Under the pieces are notes generated by a model. The model ran no database searches. It was not told where the DNA came from and saw nothing but the letters and a program-made list of their open reading frames with translations. Shown here piece by piece: positions 37,886 to 47,835 of a stretch of DNA of 64,000 bases (positions are counted from its first letter, which is position 1; each line of letters begins with the position of its first letter). Made by a program: the position numbers and the translations under genes. This DNA is from Alphaproteobacteria bacterium (GTDB lineage: Bacteria > Pseudomonadota > Alphaproteobacteria > Rhizobiales > Rhizobiaceae), in assembly GCA_024742485.1 (NCBI GenBank), contig JANSYK010000001.1, positions 682,001 to 746,000 on the forward strand, given 5' to 3'.

Positions 37886-40498
37886 TCAGCCCTCGATCAC
37901 ATCCTTTACAGCCGTTGCCAGCTGTTTCAGCGAAAACGGTTTTGGCAAAAATCCGAACTTCGCATCTTCGGGCAGATTCTTGGCAAAGGCATCCTCGGCA
38001 TACCCGGACACAAAGATGAATTTCATGTCGGGATGGTCCTTGCGCAATTCGCGCAGAAGTGTCGGCCCGTCCATTTCCGGCATGACCACATCGGAAACGA
38101 CTATATCGATCGCATCGCCAAGTTCCTCGATGACTTCCAGGGCTTCAACACCCGACCCGGCCTCGTGAACCGTGTAGCCACGGGTTTCCAACATGCGTTT
38201 GCCGCCGCGACGAACGGCTTCTTCATCTTCGACCAGAAGCACGGTGGCGGATCCGGTCAGGTCGGTACGTTCCTTGTCCTGTGCGGCGGCAGGCTCTTGG
38301 GATGGTGCGGCGTCGCTCTCGGTGGATATGTCCTGCGTGCTGCCGGCGTCGGAGACACCCTCCGTTGCAACGTCCAGATGGCGCGGCAGGTAGATACGGA
38401 AGGTTGTTCCCTCTCCAATCTGCGAATCCGCATAGATATAGCCACCCGATTGCTTGATGATGCCGTAAACCATGGAAAGGCCGAGACCGGTTCCCTTGCC
38501 AACATCCTTGGTGGTAAAAAACGGCTCGAAAATCTTGTCCATCACGTCCGGTTCAATGCCCGTGCCTTCATCGCTCACCTCAATCACCACGTAATCGGCG
38601 ATCTCCATTCCGCGGTGGTTGAGCGCCTCGATATCCCCTTCAGAGATATTCGCGGTGCGGATCTTCACTATTCCGCCCTCGGGCATGGCATCACGGGCAT
38701 TGACCGCCAGGTTGATGATCACCTGCTCGAATTGGCCGAGATCGGTTTTGACCGGCCACAGATCCCGGCCGAACTCCACGTCGAGTTTGACATGGGAGCC
38801 GGTCAGGCGATCGACCAGCATGCGCAGGTCGCCAATGACATCGGTCATCGACAACACCGTCGGACGCATGGTCTGCTTGCGCGAAAATGCGAGCAGCTGC
38901 CGCACCAGAACGGCGGCCCGATTGGCGTTGCGCTTGATTTCCATCAGGTCGGCGAAACTGGAATCGGAGGGCCGGACGGACAACAGGAGATGGTCGGCCG
39001 AAAGCAGGATTGCAGTCAGCACATTGTTGAAATCGTGGGCGATGCCGCCCGCCAGTGTGCCGACAGCGTTCATTTTCTGGGTTTGCGCCATCTGACCTTC
39101 GAGCGCCTTCTGCTCGGTCATCTCGACCGCATAGATAATGGCGGCCTCTTCGCTCTCGCCACTGTCGACCACCGCTGTCACATAGAACCGGAAAAACCGG
39201 TCGCTGTCGGCTGCGTGGCGCGTATCGATCGGGTCGATGTCTCCTTGACCGTCGCGCGCCGACTTGAGCGCCTGTTCGAAATGGGTCCGGTCGGCCTCGT
39301 GGATCACCACATCAAACGGGCTGCCCTTTTCAAGATCGTCACGCGAGACCGCCGCCGAGAACATCTTCAGGAATAGGGCATTGGTGCGCAGGATCTGCCC
39401 CTCGCCGTCCACCGACGCGATCGCCATTGGCGTGTTGTTGAAAAAGCGGGTAAACCGCATTTCCGCAGCGGCTGTCCGGTCTTCGCTATCGGCCTCACCC
39501 GTGCGCATCAAGACGATGGTCCGGCTCTCTCCGGGCGCGCCGTCATGAGTGGCGCTGACCCGGTGCACAAGACGCACCGGCAGACTTTTGCCGTCCTTGC
39601 GCCGCATATCGAGATCAAGCGTGGCTGTCTTGTTCAGACCAGGTGCCGCCTGAACGGATTCAATCAGAGCCATCCCCTCGCCGGCGATCAGATCCCTGAG
39701 CGCGATGGAACCGGGAGAAAATGCCGTCAGATCCAGGCCAATCCAGTCAGCAAGCGTTGCATTGATATAGGCCACGTCGCCGTTGTCGCCGGTCGACAGG
39801 AATCCGGCAGGCGCGTGGTCGAGATAGTCGATCGCATGCTGCAGTTCCTTGAAGAAACGTTCCTGATCCTCGCGTTCGGCAGTGATGTCGGACAGTTGCC
39901 AGGCCTGCAATTGCTCACCGCCGCTCCCAAGATCCAGCAGACGGGCTCTCAACCGGTACCAGCGTGGTCCGACCGGGCTTTCAGCCTTGTCACCCAATCC
40001 GTTGAGCAGACGGAATTCTTCCTGCCCTTCCTTGCCCTCACGGATCTGATTGGTCAGCCGATACACAGCTTCAGCTGCCTGATTGTCGCGGGAGAATATC
40101 GCCTCGATCGACAAAACGTCATTTGAACTCGCCGCACCGGTCAAGGCAGCATAGGTCTGGTTGGCATAAACCACGCGGCCCTTCTTGTCGGTGACCACGG
40201 TGCCTTCCGGATGTCCGTCGATAAACAGCCTGGACAGGACATCTCCGCCGGCACGCGGCATGATCTGAACGAAGCCGATAAAAGTCGAGACGAGGTAGAA
40301 GATGCCGACCATGGCCAGAATGCCCAGCAGTCCCAATGCGAAATTGGGGTCCAGTCGGTTTTCAAGATAAACGAAAGCAACAGCCGCCACCACCAGCACG
40401 ACAGCCAGAACGATCAGGCGAATGACCGTGCCGGGCTTAGAATGCCGGTCTATCACCGGAGTCGGATAGCTGCCATCCGACTGGTTCTTCCGCGCCAT
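37886..40498 (-). CDS. cckA: Cell-cycle hybrid histidine kinase CckA
   Basis: An 870-residue sensor kinase. Two membrane helices lie at about residues 27-46 and 52-75, then PAS domains; His487 in [15 protein letters not shown], an HATPase domain with [14 protein letters not shown] and [14 protein letters not shown], and a C-terminal receiver with Asp803 in [12 protein letters not shown]. CckA passes phosphate through ChpT to CtrA and controls the cell cycle; in Caulobacter it is polar. ChpT and CtrA are not in the window. Confidence 0.96.
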   Translation of the reverse strand: MARKNQSDGSYPTPVIDRHSKPGTVIRLIVLAVVLVVAAVAFVYLENRLDPNFALGLLGILAMVGIFYLVSTFIGFVQIMPRAGGDVLSRLFIDGHPEGTVVTDKKGRVVYANQTYAALTGAASSNDVLSIEAIFSRDNQAAEAVYRLTNQIREGKEGQEEFRLLNGLGDKAESPVGPRWYRLRARLLDLGSGGEQLQAWQLSDITAEREDQERFFKELQHAIDYLDHAPAGFLSTGDNGDVAYINATLADWIGLDLTAFSPGSIALRDLIAGEGMALIESVQAAPGLNKTATLDLDMRRKDGKSLPVRLVHRVSATHDGAPGESRTIVLMRTGEADSEDRTAAAEMRFTRFFNNTPMAIASVDGEGQILRTNALFLKMFSAAVSRDDLEKGSPFDVVIHEADRTHFEQALKSARDGQGDIDPIDTRHAADSDRFFRFYVTAVVDSGESEEAAIIYAVEMTEQKALEGQMAQTQKMNAVGTLAGGIAHDFNNVLTAILLSADHLLLSVRPSDSSFADLMEIKRNANRAAVLVRQLLAFSRKQTMRPTVLSMTDVIGDLRMLVDRLTGSHVKLDVEFGRDLWPVKTDLGQFEQVIINLAVNARDAMPEGGIVKIRTANISEGDIEALNHRGMEIADYVVIEVSDEGTGIEPDVMDKIFEPFFTTKDVGKGTGLGLSMVYGIIKQSGGYIYADSQIGEGTTFRIYLPRHLDVATEGVSDAGSTQDISTESDAAPSQEPAAAQDKERTDLTGSATVLLVEDEEAVRRGGKRMLETRGYTVHEAGSGVEALEVIEELGDAIDIVVSDVVMPEMDGPTLLRELRKDHPDMKFIFVSGYAEDAFAKNLPEDAKFGFLPKPFSLKQLATAVKDVIEG

Positions 40499-40828
40499 CA
40501 GTGTCCCCTTGAAGCGGATGTGATTCCCTTCAATTTCCGGTTCGTTTGAATCACATTCCTCGACACAAGGAAAGAGACACCGACTGGATGGTCACAGATT
40601 GCAGTGTATTACCGCCAAAATACGCGGCACGGCCCAGGCGAAACACCCGGATACCAGCAACCGCCGGTCGGATCCCGGTGCGCATGAACACCGATTCCCG
40701 GGCCAGTAACTGTGTGATACACAGAAATTGACGTCCGCCACGCTTGCAAGGGCTTTGTTCGCCCTCTACCCTTTGGTGGGCGAACGTTTTGGCGGATGCG
40801 CCAGAGGATAAGGCGGGATTGATAAACG
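40499..40828. other. Divergent cckA / fliO-like intergenic region
   Basis: This 330-base gap holds the promoters of both neighbours, but none is clear. The only sharp feature is the inverted repeat GTTCGCCC-N13-GGGCGAAC at 40757-40785, 44 bases before the FliO-like start. Confidence 0.5.
40757..40785 (+). promoter_or_regulatory. 8-bp inverted repeat upstream of the FliO-like gene
   Basis: GTTCGCCC and GGGCGAAC are perfect complements around 13 bases. This may be an operator or a weak hairpin. Its spacing does not fit the SOS box of recA. Confidence 0.35.
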
Positions 40829-42022
40829 ATGGATGATACGCTTTTGGGCGCGAATAGCATGTCCCTGGAAACCATGGCGCTGATTGCCGGGGCTGCCGTT
40901 GTCTGCCTTGCCCTGATCGTGTGGTTTGTCAAACGGCGCGGCATGATCTTTACGCGTGGCGGCGGCAACCGTCAGCCGCGCCTTGCGGTCCTGGACGCTG
41001 CCGCGGTTGATTCGCGCCGTCGGCTTGTCCTCGTTCGCCGCGACCATGTCGAGCACTTGATCCTGATCGGCGGACCAAGCGACCTCGTCGTCGAAAGCGG
41101 CATTGGCCGCTCAGCGGCGGCGCAGGCCGAAAAGGCCAAACAGGCAGCGAAAGCGGCAGCCAAGGCCGCAGCAAAAGCCAATCAGGAAAAACGCCCGGCA
41201 GACGATGCTGCGGCACCACCCGCACAACCGGCCAAACCATCGCCGGCCATTGCCGCTGAACCGGCCAAACAGCCCGCAAAGGCCGCATCAGAGAAAAAAC
41301 CGGCGGAAAGTCCCGAAACAGTTGCGGCCAAGCCCGCAAAAAAGGAAGAAAGCGCACCGAAGCCCGCAGAGGCAACACCACCACGGTCTCAGGCAGCACC
41401 GGCGAAATCCACACCGGTTGAAGCGGCAACTGTTGCGGCAACGGTGGTTGCGGCCAACGCGGTCAATGGCCATGAAACCCCGGATACCAGCGCCAAGCCG
41501 ACCGAAACGGCTGATGCGCCAGCAACCCAAACTGTTGCCCATGCCCCCGCAAAAGCTGATCTGTCCGGCACCGAACCCGCTACAGGTCCGGCCATAAAGA
41601 ACGAATTTGAAGATGCTCTTGAGGCCGCACGCGGGATGGTCATGCCGGAGAGCACCGGTGAGACCAGTCCAAAACAGGTACCGGACACGCCTGCCAACTA
41701 CGCCCATGCGGTGCCCGCTCCACCGGAATCAATCGATCCGGTTCCGGCGCCACCGCCACCGCCATCGGAGGAGGCAGCGACAATTGCAGCGGCACCGCTC
41801 GCTGACCAAGGCCCTGTTGCGGCCGCGGCAGATGAGCTGACCGCCGATTTCAACCGGGTTCTCGAGGCCGAAATGGACCGCCCGGACACCAAGAAGGTCG
41901 TCGATTTTGAAGCGGCGCAGGCTCAGCCAGGCAAATCGGAAGAGCCGACCGAGAAGCACGACGTCGCGTCCCTCGAAGATGAAATGAAAAAGCTTCTGGG
42001 TGATCTGACCGTCAAGCAATAA
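40829..42022 (+). CDS. FliO-like membrane protein with long Ala/Pro/Lys-rich tail
   Basis: A 397-residue protein. Residues about 17-36 are one membrane helix (LIAGAAVVCLALIVWFVKRR), followed by the FliO-type core RLAVLDAAAVDSRRRLVLVRRDHVEHLILIGG split into two strands at about residues 49-80. The rest, residues 95-360, is low-complexity Ala/Pro/Lys-rich, then a conserved-looking acidic ending EDEMKKLLGDL. Orthologues beside cckA are annotated as FliO-like, but no other flagellar genes are here, so a flagellar role is unproven. Confidence 0.75.
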   Translation: MDDTLLGANSMSLETMALIAGAAVVCLALIVWFVKRRGMIFTRGGGNRQPRLAVLDAAAVDSRRRLVLVRRDHVEHLILIGGPSDLVVESGIGRSAAAQAEKAKQAAKAAAKAAAKANQEKRPADDAAAPPAQPAKPSPAIAAEPAKQPAKAASEKKPAESPETVAAKPAKKEESAPKPAEATPPRSQAAPAKSTPVEAATVAATVVAANAVNGHETPDTSAKPTETADAPATQTVAHAPAKADLSGTEPATGPAIKNEFEDALEAARGMVMPESTGETSPKQVPDTPANYAHAVPAPPESIDPVPAPPPPPSEEAATIAAAPLADQGPVAAAADELTADFNRVLEAEMDRPDTKKVVDFEAAQAQPGKSEEPTEKHDVASLEDEMKKLLGDLTVKQ

Positions 42023-42055
42023 AAAAGCGGCGCTCCTTCGGCGCCGCCATTTTTG
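42021..42055. terminator. Bidirectional terminator between FliO-like gene and dksA
   Basis: GCGGCGC (42027-42033) pairs with GCGCCGC (42041-42047) around a 7-base loop. AAAAAA precedes and TTTTT follows, so it can terminate both convergent genes. Confidence 0.85.
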
Positions 42056-42085
42056 TCGCAAAATTGCCTCGGTGCAATTCCGGCC

Positions 42086-42505
42086 CTATTCGTCCCGGTA
42101 CACTTTCTCTCGCCGTTCGTGTCGTTCCTGCGCCTCGATGGACAGCGTTGCAATCGGCCTTGCATCAAGTCGTTTCAGGCTGATGGGCTCGCCGGTTTCT
42201 TCGCAATAGCCATAGGTGCCCTCATCAATGCGCCTGAGCGCCGCATCTATTTTGGAAATCAGTTTTCTTTGTCGATCGCGAGCACGGAGTTCGATCGCAC
42301 GATCCGTCTCGGACGAGGCCCGATCGGCAACATCCGCATGATTTTCGTTGTCTTCCTGCAGGTTTCCCAGTGTCTCACGCGCTTCACGCAGAATCTCGTT
42401 TTTCCAGGTGTTCAGCTTGGCTCGAAAATAGGCCTTCTGCTTGGTACTCATGAACACCTCGTCATCCGAGGGAACATAGGAACCAAGATCAATTCGTTCA
42501 TTCAT
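42086..42505 (-). CDS. dksA: RNA polymerase-binding protein DksA, cysteine-poor type
   Basis: A 139-residue DksA/TraR protein: MNERIDLGSYVPSDDEVFMS start, coiled coil ILREARETLGNLQEDNENHAD, and the tail GYCEETGEPISLKRLDARP. It binds the RNA polymerase secondary channel to support ppGpp control. Only one cysteine of the usual four-cysteine zinc finger remains (GYCEET), typical of rhizobial DksA, so zinc is probably not bound. A promoter lies at 42540-42568. The start at 42505 has AGGA upstream. Confidence 0.93.
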   Translation of the reverse strand: MNERIDLGSYVPSDDEVFMSTKQKAYFRAKLNTWKNEILREARETLGNLQEDNENHADVADRASSETDRAIELRARDRQRKLISKIDAALRRIDEGTYGYCEETGEPISLKRLDARPIATLSIEAQERHERREKVYRDE

Positions 42506-42823
42506 GGTGATTCCTCGGTAGCAGTGCGTTTTTGGCGTGTGTATAGCCAGACCGACCGCGCGACACAAGCCGGAAATACAATAATCGATCAGAATGTTGT
42601 GACCGGCTGATCCACGGTAAGCATTTAATATATATTGGGTTTTTTCACCGTTTGATGGCAGTATCCACAGGTGCGGCTCTGCTCGCCAGCATGAAAAAAC
42701 CGACACCCCCTGCGAGGCCTTCAAGCCATTATTTGGATGAACACTCGAATGCCCGCTTGCAGTATCTGTCCGCTGCTGGAATGGTGTCCAGAACGATCAC
42801 GACAATTCTCAACCGGGCAAACC
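42506..42823. other. Divergent dksA / SixA-like intergenic region
   Basis: 318 bases contain the dksA promoter. Beyond that I see a T-rich stretch near 42640 and no gene-like frame. No tRNA or RNA structure was recognised. Confidence 0.45.
42540..42568 (-). promoter_or_regulatory. Sigma-70 promoter for dksA
   Basis: TTGTGT, a 17-base spacer and TATACA on the reverse strand end 34 bases before the dksA ATG. It is the strongest match among the promoters listed here. Confidence 0.6.
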
Positions 42824-43360
42824 ATGGCCAGAACCAAGACCATTCTCCTTCTTCGCCATGCCCATGCGGCGTGGGCGCAACCGGGCATTCGCGATTTCGA
42901 CCGCCCACTTGATGAGCGCGGTGTTGAAGATGCCGGTGTGGTCGGCCGCGCAATGGCTGCAGAGGGATTAAATCCGGATTTGGTGCTCTGTTCACCGGCA
43001 AAGCGATGTGTCCAGACCTGCGATATCATTACCGCCCTGCTGCCGGACACATGTGATATCCGGCATTTACCGGCGCTCTACAGCAAGGACCACCGATACT
43101 ACGTTGAGCAGCTGGCGGAACAGGAGGCGGAGACCGCTCTTCTGATCGGTCACAACCCGATGATGGAAGACACGGCCCACGCGCTGGCCCATTCAGCCGA
43201 AGACTGGCCGGCTCACCGCCTGCAAAAGGGGTTTCCAACCTCCGGCCTGGCTGTTCTCGACATGGTCCAATCGTTTGACAGGGCGGACTTTGGCGGTCAC
43301 CTGACTCGCTTTCTGACACCCAAAAGGCTGAAAAAGGGGAAACACGATGGACCGTCGTGA
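42824..43360 (+). CDS. SixA-like histidine phosphatase
   Basis: A 178-residue phosphatase of the phosphoglycerate-mutase/SixA superfamily. The RHG-type motif is LLLRHAHAAW, the second phosphate-binding Arg region is CSPAKRCVQT, and TALLIGHNPMMED carries the second His. SixA-type enzymes act on phosphohistidine in signalling proteins. A phosphorelay target is a guess suggested by cckA 2.3 kb away. Confidence 0.88.
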   Translation: MARTKTILLLRHAHAAWAQPGIRDFDRPLDERGVEDAGVVGRAMAAEGLNPDLVLCSPAKRCVQTCDIITALLPDTCDIRHLPALYSKDHRYYVEQLAEQEAETALLIGHNPMMEDTAHALAHSAEDWPAHRLQKGFPTSGLAVLDMVQSFDRADFGGHLTRFLTPKRLKKGKHDGPS

Positions 43361-43659
43361 CGGACCAGACGCGGCCAAACGTGAATCAGATTCTCAAATT
43401 TTTAAAACAACTCATTGAAAGAAATAACCTTTCTCGACACATCCCTCAAACCGCTTGAATGCTGCCCATCATGATTCCTATATGCTTCAGGAAAGACAAT
43501 TACCGTGGGAAGCCGGTACGGGGTCAAACCGGGGTTCCTTGGAGCAGCACAGGGTTTGAGGGAATTGGCAAATCCTGAATGTACCAACAAAATCAACGAC
43601 CGCCGCCGTTGTCACGTTTTTGACTAACCGTGAAACTGTCCAGGTTCAGCAGGTGAAAT

Positions 43660-45132
43660 TTGGCATCGTCGCTTACCCGCATTTCCGATGAAGCATTAAT
43701 CACACTCGACAATCTGGTTGATCGCGCCGGAAGCCTGGTTCAACCGACGATGAGGTTTGGCGTGACGGGGCTGTCACGCGCCGGAAAAACCGTTTTCATC
43801 ACCGCGCTGGTGCACAATTTGCTGCATGGCGGCCGGTTGCCATTGTTCAAGGCGCAGAGCGATGGCCGGATTGCCAAAGCCTATCTTGAACCGCAACCGG
43901 ACGACGGTGTTCCGCGTTTTCAATATGAAGACCATGTTGCAGCGCTGATCGACGATCGGATCTGGCCGCAATCGACCCGGGCCATATCGGAGTTGCGACT
44001 GACGATCGAGTACGAATCGGCCAGCGCCTGGAACCGCATGTTCTCCAGCGGCAAACTGACCCTCGACATCGTCGATTATCCGGGTGAATGGCTGCTCGAC
44101 CTGCCCCTGTTGCAACAGGATTTTCGCACCTTCAGCGAAAAGGCACTGGAACTGGCCCGCTCACCCGCCCGGTCCGATTTGGCGGAACAATGGCTTGACG
44201 GCGCTGCCCAGCTTGATCCCATCGGACCGGCGGACGAAACGAAGGCGCGCGAAATGGCGGCCTTGTTTTCCGACTATCTACGGGCCTGCCGCAGCGATGA
44301 CAAAGCGCTATCAACCTTGCCTCCGGGGCGCTTTCTCATGCCGGGTGACCTGGAAGGATCGCCCGCCCTGACCTTTTGCCCGATCCCCGATTTGCCTGAC
44401 GGCTCGGCTCCGGACGGCTCACTTTGGGCGATGATGGAGCGTCGCTTCGAATCCTACAAATCGCTTGTCGTCAAACCCTTCTTTCGCGAACATTTTGCCC
44501 GCCTCGACCGTCAGATCATTCTCATCGATGCGATGCAGGCCATGAATGCCGGCCCGGAAGCGGTGCAAGACCTTGAGCGGGCGCTGGTTGATATTTTGTC
44601 CTGTTTCAGGTCCGGGCGAAACAGCCTGCTCACCTCCCTGTTCTCGAGGCGCATCGACCGCGTGCTTGTTGGTGCGACCAAGGCCGATCACCTGCATCAT
44701 GAAAGCCACGACCGGCTGGAGGCCATAGTCGGCAGGCTCGTCGAAAGAGCCACACAGCGCGCTGGCATGGCTGGCGCCGAAATAGATGTTCTTGCGCTGG
44801 CAGCTGTCCGTGCCACGCGCGAGGGCAAGACCGGACAGGGCAAAAACAAATTGCCCCTGATTGTCGGAACACCGCTGAAGGGTGAAAAAATCGACAACGA
44901 GACGTTTGACGGAATGGCAAAGACCGGAATCTTTCCCGGCGATCTGCCGGAAAATGCGGACTTGTTCTTCGAACAACTCGGATCGAACAAGCCGGAAGAC
45001 CGCCCGCATCTCAATTTCGTTCGATTCCGACCACCAACGCTGGAAAAAACCGCAGAGGGCGTCACCCTGTCCCTGCCGCACATTCGGCTGGACCGGGCTT
45101 TTGAGTTTTTGTTCGGAGATTGGCTTGCATGA
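43660..45132 (+). CDS. ycjX: YcjX family P-loop protein
   Basis: A 490-residue predicted GTP/ATP-binding protein with Walker A GLSRAGKTVFIT (G37 to T44), the LDIVDYPGEWLLDLPLL switch region and LVGATKADHLHHESHDRLE. YcjX is paired with YcjF across proteobacteria; a stress role has been proposed. The start is a TTG at 43660 with AGGTGAAA 4 bases ahead; no ATG is closer to the conserved start. The stop overlaps the next ATG (ATGA). Confidence 0.93.
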   Translation: MASSLTRISDEALITLDNLVDRAGSLVQPTMRFGVTGLSRAGKTVFITALVHNLLHGGRLPLFKAQSDGRIAKAYLEPQPDDGVPRFQYEDHVAALIDDRIWPQSTRAISELRLTIEYESASAWNRMFSSGKLTLDIVDYPGEWLLDLPLLQQDFRTFSEKALELARSPARSDLAEQWLDGAAQLDPIGPADETKAREMAALFSDYLRACRSDDKALSTLPPGRFLMPGDLEGSPALTFCPIPDLPDGSAPDGSLWAMMERRFESYKSLVVKPFFREHFARLDRQIILIDAMQAMNAGPEAVQDLERALVDILSCFRSGRNSLLTSLFSRRIDRVLVGATKADHLHHESHDRLEAIVGRLVERATQRAGMAGAEIDVLALAAVRATREGKTGQGKNKLPLIVGTPLKGEKIDNETFDGMAKTGIFPGDLPENADLFFEQLGSNKPEDRPHLNFVRFRPPTLEKTAEGVTLSLPHIRLDRAFEFLFGDWLA

Positions 45133-46256
45133 CGACGAAGCGCAGAAAACCGACATCCGTGCCGATGATCGATGATACAGAGCGAAAACCCGAGCCGACG
45201 CCGAAACGATCAGCAGCAAAGGCCGCACCAAGGCGGCCGGTGTCAGTTTCCGAGCCGGATCGAATCGTCGAAGACAGCCATGATCCCTTTACACCCGTCA
45301 CGGGAGACGCGGCGGCACTGGCGTCACTGTCCGGAGCGGATGCCGAAACAATCGATGCACTGACACCCGAGGTCGCAAAACCGCGCCGCAGGCGAATATC
45401 CTTCACCAAAATAGCCTTCGCTGCCTTCGGTCTGCTGTTCTCACTGGTCTTTGCAGTGTGGCTGGATGGGGTGATCCAGTCATTCTTCGCGCGAGCGCCC
45501 TGGTTGGGCTGGACGGCGTCGGCCCTTGTGGCAATTGGCGCGTTGTCGCTGCTTGTCGTCGCTGTCAGGGAAGTTGTTGCCCTGATCAGGCTCGACAGCG
45601 TTCAATCCCTCAAAATACTGGCCGAAGCGGCCGCAAATGAAAAGAACCCGGCGAAAGCCCGTCAGGTTTTGTCACGACTGCGGACCCTCTTCTCCGGCCG
45701 CCCGGAAACGGCCCGCGACCGCGCGCGCCTCGCTGAATTCGACGACGACATCATCGATGGCCCGCATCTTGTCGACCTGGCGGAAACAACGCTGCTGGGA
45801 CCGCTGGACAGCGAGGCGCGGATATTGATACTCGCCGCTTCAAAACGGGTTTCAGTGGTCACGGCTCTCAGCCCGCGCGCTTTCGTGGACATCGGATATG
45901 TGCTGTTTGAAGCCATGCGGCTCATTCGCGGACTGGCACTGCTTTACGGTGGGCGGCCCGGAACATTGGGCATGGTCCGACTGACGCGCGATGTCGTTGG
46001 TCATCTCGCCGTCACAGGGTCGATAGCCATCGGTGACGGTGTGATCCAGCAGCTTCTTGGACACGGACTTGCCACCAAACTGTCGGCCAAGCTCGGTGAA
46101 GGCATTATCAACGGCATGATGACGGCGCGCATCGGCATTGCCGCCATGGACCTTTGCCGGCCCCTTCCCTTTCGCGCGGCCAAGCGTCCGGGCATCGGAG
46201 AATTTGTTGGCGATTTGACACGCCAGGCAACCGGAACAAAGAAAAACAAAGCTTAG
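45129..46256 (+). CDS. ycjF: YcjF/TIGR01620 family membrane protein
   Basis: A 375-residue protein with a basic disordered N-terminus, two helices (FTKIAFAAFGLLFSLVFAVWL and LGWTASALVAIGALSLLVVAV), and the DUF697-like C-terminal domain with ALSPRAFVDIGYVLFEAMRL. It is the standard partner of YcjX, translationally coupled through a 4-base overlap. The usual biological role is unknown. Confidence 0.92.
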   Translation: MTTKRRKPTSVPMIDDTERKPEPTPKRSAAKAAPRRPVSVSEPDRIVEDSHDPFTPVTGDAAALASLSGADAETIDALTPEVAKPRRRRISFTKIAFAAFGLLFSLVFAVWLDGVIQSFFARAPWLGWTASALVAIGALSLLVVAVREVVALIRLDSVQSLKILAEAAANEKNPAKARQVLSRLRTLFSGRPETARDRARLAEFDDDIIDGPHLVDLAETTLLGPLDSEARILILAASKRVSVVTALSPRAFVDIGYVLFEAMRLIRGLALLYGGRPGTLGMVRLTRDVVGHLAVTGSIAIGDGVIQQLLGHGLATKLSAKLGEGIINGMMTARIGIAAMDLCRPLPFRAAKRPGIGEFVGDLTRQATGTKKNKA

Positions 46257-46288
46257 GTCGGGAGCGGTGCGCAGCCTGAACGGCACCG

Positions 46289-46585
46289 TCAGGCCTCTCC
46301 GACGCCGACACAACATTGATCGGTCAGATAGTCCATCAGGTCCGACATCGCGTCATAATTGGCAAAATTGTAGATTTCACGTCCCTTGCGCCCCTGCCTC
46401 ACCAATCCGGCGTCCACGAGGGCTGACAGATGATGGGCAAGCGTCGAAGCCGGAATCTCCAGATGCCGACCTATCGCGCCGACATTCAGACCGTCATCGC
46501 CGGCCTTGATCAGCAGGCGAAATACGGAAAGGCGGGCATCATGGCCCAGCGCAGAAAGTGATTTTGCTGCCGTGGCGGTGTTCAT
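46289..46585 (-). CDS. ArsR family transcriptional regulator
   Basis: A 98-residue winged-helix regulator: LSALGHDARLSVFRLLIKAG and the recognition helix PASTLAHHLSALVDAGLVRQ, then REIYNFANYDAMS. A C-terminal vicinal CC (QCCVGVGEA) could be a metalloid or thiol sensor, but the position differs from the classical CxC site. No adjacent arsenic genes are present. It is divergent from the secreted protein gene at 46795. Confidence 0.9.
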   Translation of the reverse strand: MNTATAAKSLSALGHDARLSVFRLLIKAGDDGLNVGAIGRHLEIPASTLAHHLSALVDAGLVRQGRKGREIYNFANYDAMSDLMDYLTDQCCVGVGEA

Positions 46586-46794
46586 GGGCCATACATAACC
46601 GGTCTCATGGTTTCGTCAATCATCGCCAGTCCGATGCCTGGTTCCTAGGTGCAGGCAGTGGGAGCAAGGAGCTGAATAAGCCCACAGTTTCCCCTCCATT
46701 GATTCGTCTGTTACAATCCGTGTACGCCATTTCAACCCGCCATTAACCATTCCGGTGGATTGTGGGCTGTCGTCCAATCGTTGCGAGCCGCCTC

Positions 46795-47316
46795 ATGTTT
46801 TTCCGTCTCACCCTGGCACTTCTTGTTCTTTTCGCCATAGGCCTGCCTGCGCCTTCGTTCGCCGGCTCCAAGGACAAGGCGTTTTTTGACTCCGTCGAGG
46901 GTGTCTGGCGTGGTCCTGGCGAGATCGTCGCCGGCAAGTACAAGGGCACCAAATTCGTCTGCAAACTCAAAGGCGGCCCCGCCGATGAAATCGCACTGGG
47001 CATGATGCTCGATGGCCACTGCCGCGTCGGGATTTTCTCGCAGAAGATGTCGGCCTTTATCGCCGGCAAGGGAAACAAATACTCCGGAAGGTTCCTGGAT
47101 GGCGCGCGTGGTGAAGGTTTGGACATCACGTCAGGTCGGGTAAGAGGCAACAAGATCGTTGTTGGCATCAATCGCCGGAAACTCAACGGCGCGATGGTGG
47201 CTCACCTGAAAAAGCCCAACACCATGGATGTAACCATATCCGTCAAGGTCGGCGAAACGCTGGTACCGGTCATCGGAATGACCCTGGAACGCAACACCAA
47301 AGTCGGATCCCGCTAA
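46795..47316 (+). CDS. Secreted protein, function unknown
   Basis: A 173-residue protein with a signal peptide FRLTLALLVLFAIGLPAP, cleaving after SFA. The mature part has VEGVWRGPGEIVAGKYKG, a CKLKGG and a DGHCRVGIF cysteine pair, and beta-strand patterns typical of a lipocalin-like barrel, which is an inference. A GTG at 46762 would add 11 residues. I recognise no named family. It is convergent with folK. Confidence 0.7.
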   Translation: MFFRLTLALLVLFAIGLPAPSFAGSKDKAFFDSVEGVWRGPGEIVAGKYKGTKFVCKLKGGPADEIALGMMLDGHCRVGIFSQKMSAFIAGKGNKYSGRFLDGARGEGLDITSGRVRGNKIVVGINRRKLNGAMVAHLKKPNTMDVTISVKVGETLVPVIGMTLERNTKVGSR

Positions 47317-47831
47317 ACCGCGTCATCGTCGCGCCACCATTCACCGTCGCTGCTGACCGGCTCAATCCCTGCAGCATCGCTGTCCTGCGCCCAGCGGCTC
47401 ACGGACCGTCCCTGAATTATCAGATCGGCAGCGATTTCCTGCAGCGGCACCAGGACGAATGCGCGCTCATGCATGTAGGGATGCGGGATCGACAGTCCCT
47501 CCTCGTCCACCGCCATGTCTCCATAGGTCAGGACATCGATGTCAATGAGCCGTGGCCCCCACCGTTCCTGCCGCTTCCGCTTGAGCTGCCTTTCAATCTC
47601 AAGGCAGACCTCGAGAATGGCTCGCGGTTCGAGAGACGTCTCGACCAGCACACAGCAATTGTAGAACCAATCCTGATCGGTTTTGCCCCAAGGCGGTGTG
47701 CGATAGAGGCGGGAGACAGCCGCCACGCGGATCGCAATGTCCGCATCAAGGAGGCGCAGCGCCCTCGCCATCGTTGCAGGCGGATTTCCCAGGTTTCCCC
47801 CGAGACCGAGCGTGACGCTCCGGGTCATCAT
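47313..47831 (-). CDS. folK: 2-amino-4-hydroxy-6-hydroxymethyldihydropteridine pyrophosphokinase
   Basis: A 172-residue HPPK of folate synthesis. TLGLGGNLGNPPATM, VSRLYRTPPWGKTDQDWFYN and RWGPRLIDIDVLTYG with metal-binding Asp residues are diagnostic. The start is the ATG at 47831 or the next one at 47828; a longer frame to 48026 overlaps folB. It is the third of folP-folB-folK, read in that order. Confidence 0.95.
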   Translation of the reverse strand: MMTRSVTLGLGGNLGNPPATMARALRLLDADIAIRVAAVSRLYRTPPWGKTDQDWFYNCCVLVETSLEPRAILEVCLEIERQLKRKRQERWGPRLIDIDVLTYGDMAVDEEGLSIPHPYMHERAFVLVPLQEIAADLIIQGRSVSRWAQDSDAAGIEPVSSDGEWWRDDDAV

Positions 47832-47835
47832 GCCG

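Noticed and set aside
38033-39376. 447-codon forward frame over cckA
   Set aside because: Antisense shadow of a conserved kinase.
42652-42912. 86-codon frame ahead of the SixA-like gene
   Set aside because: It overlaps the real start in another frame and has no motif.
43346-43417. 23-codon frame overlapping the end of the SixA-like gene
   Set aside because: It has a fair ribosome site, but most of its length is intergenic and no homology is evident.
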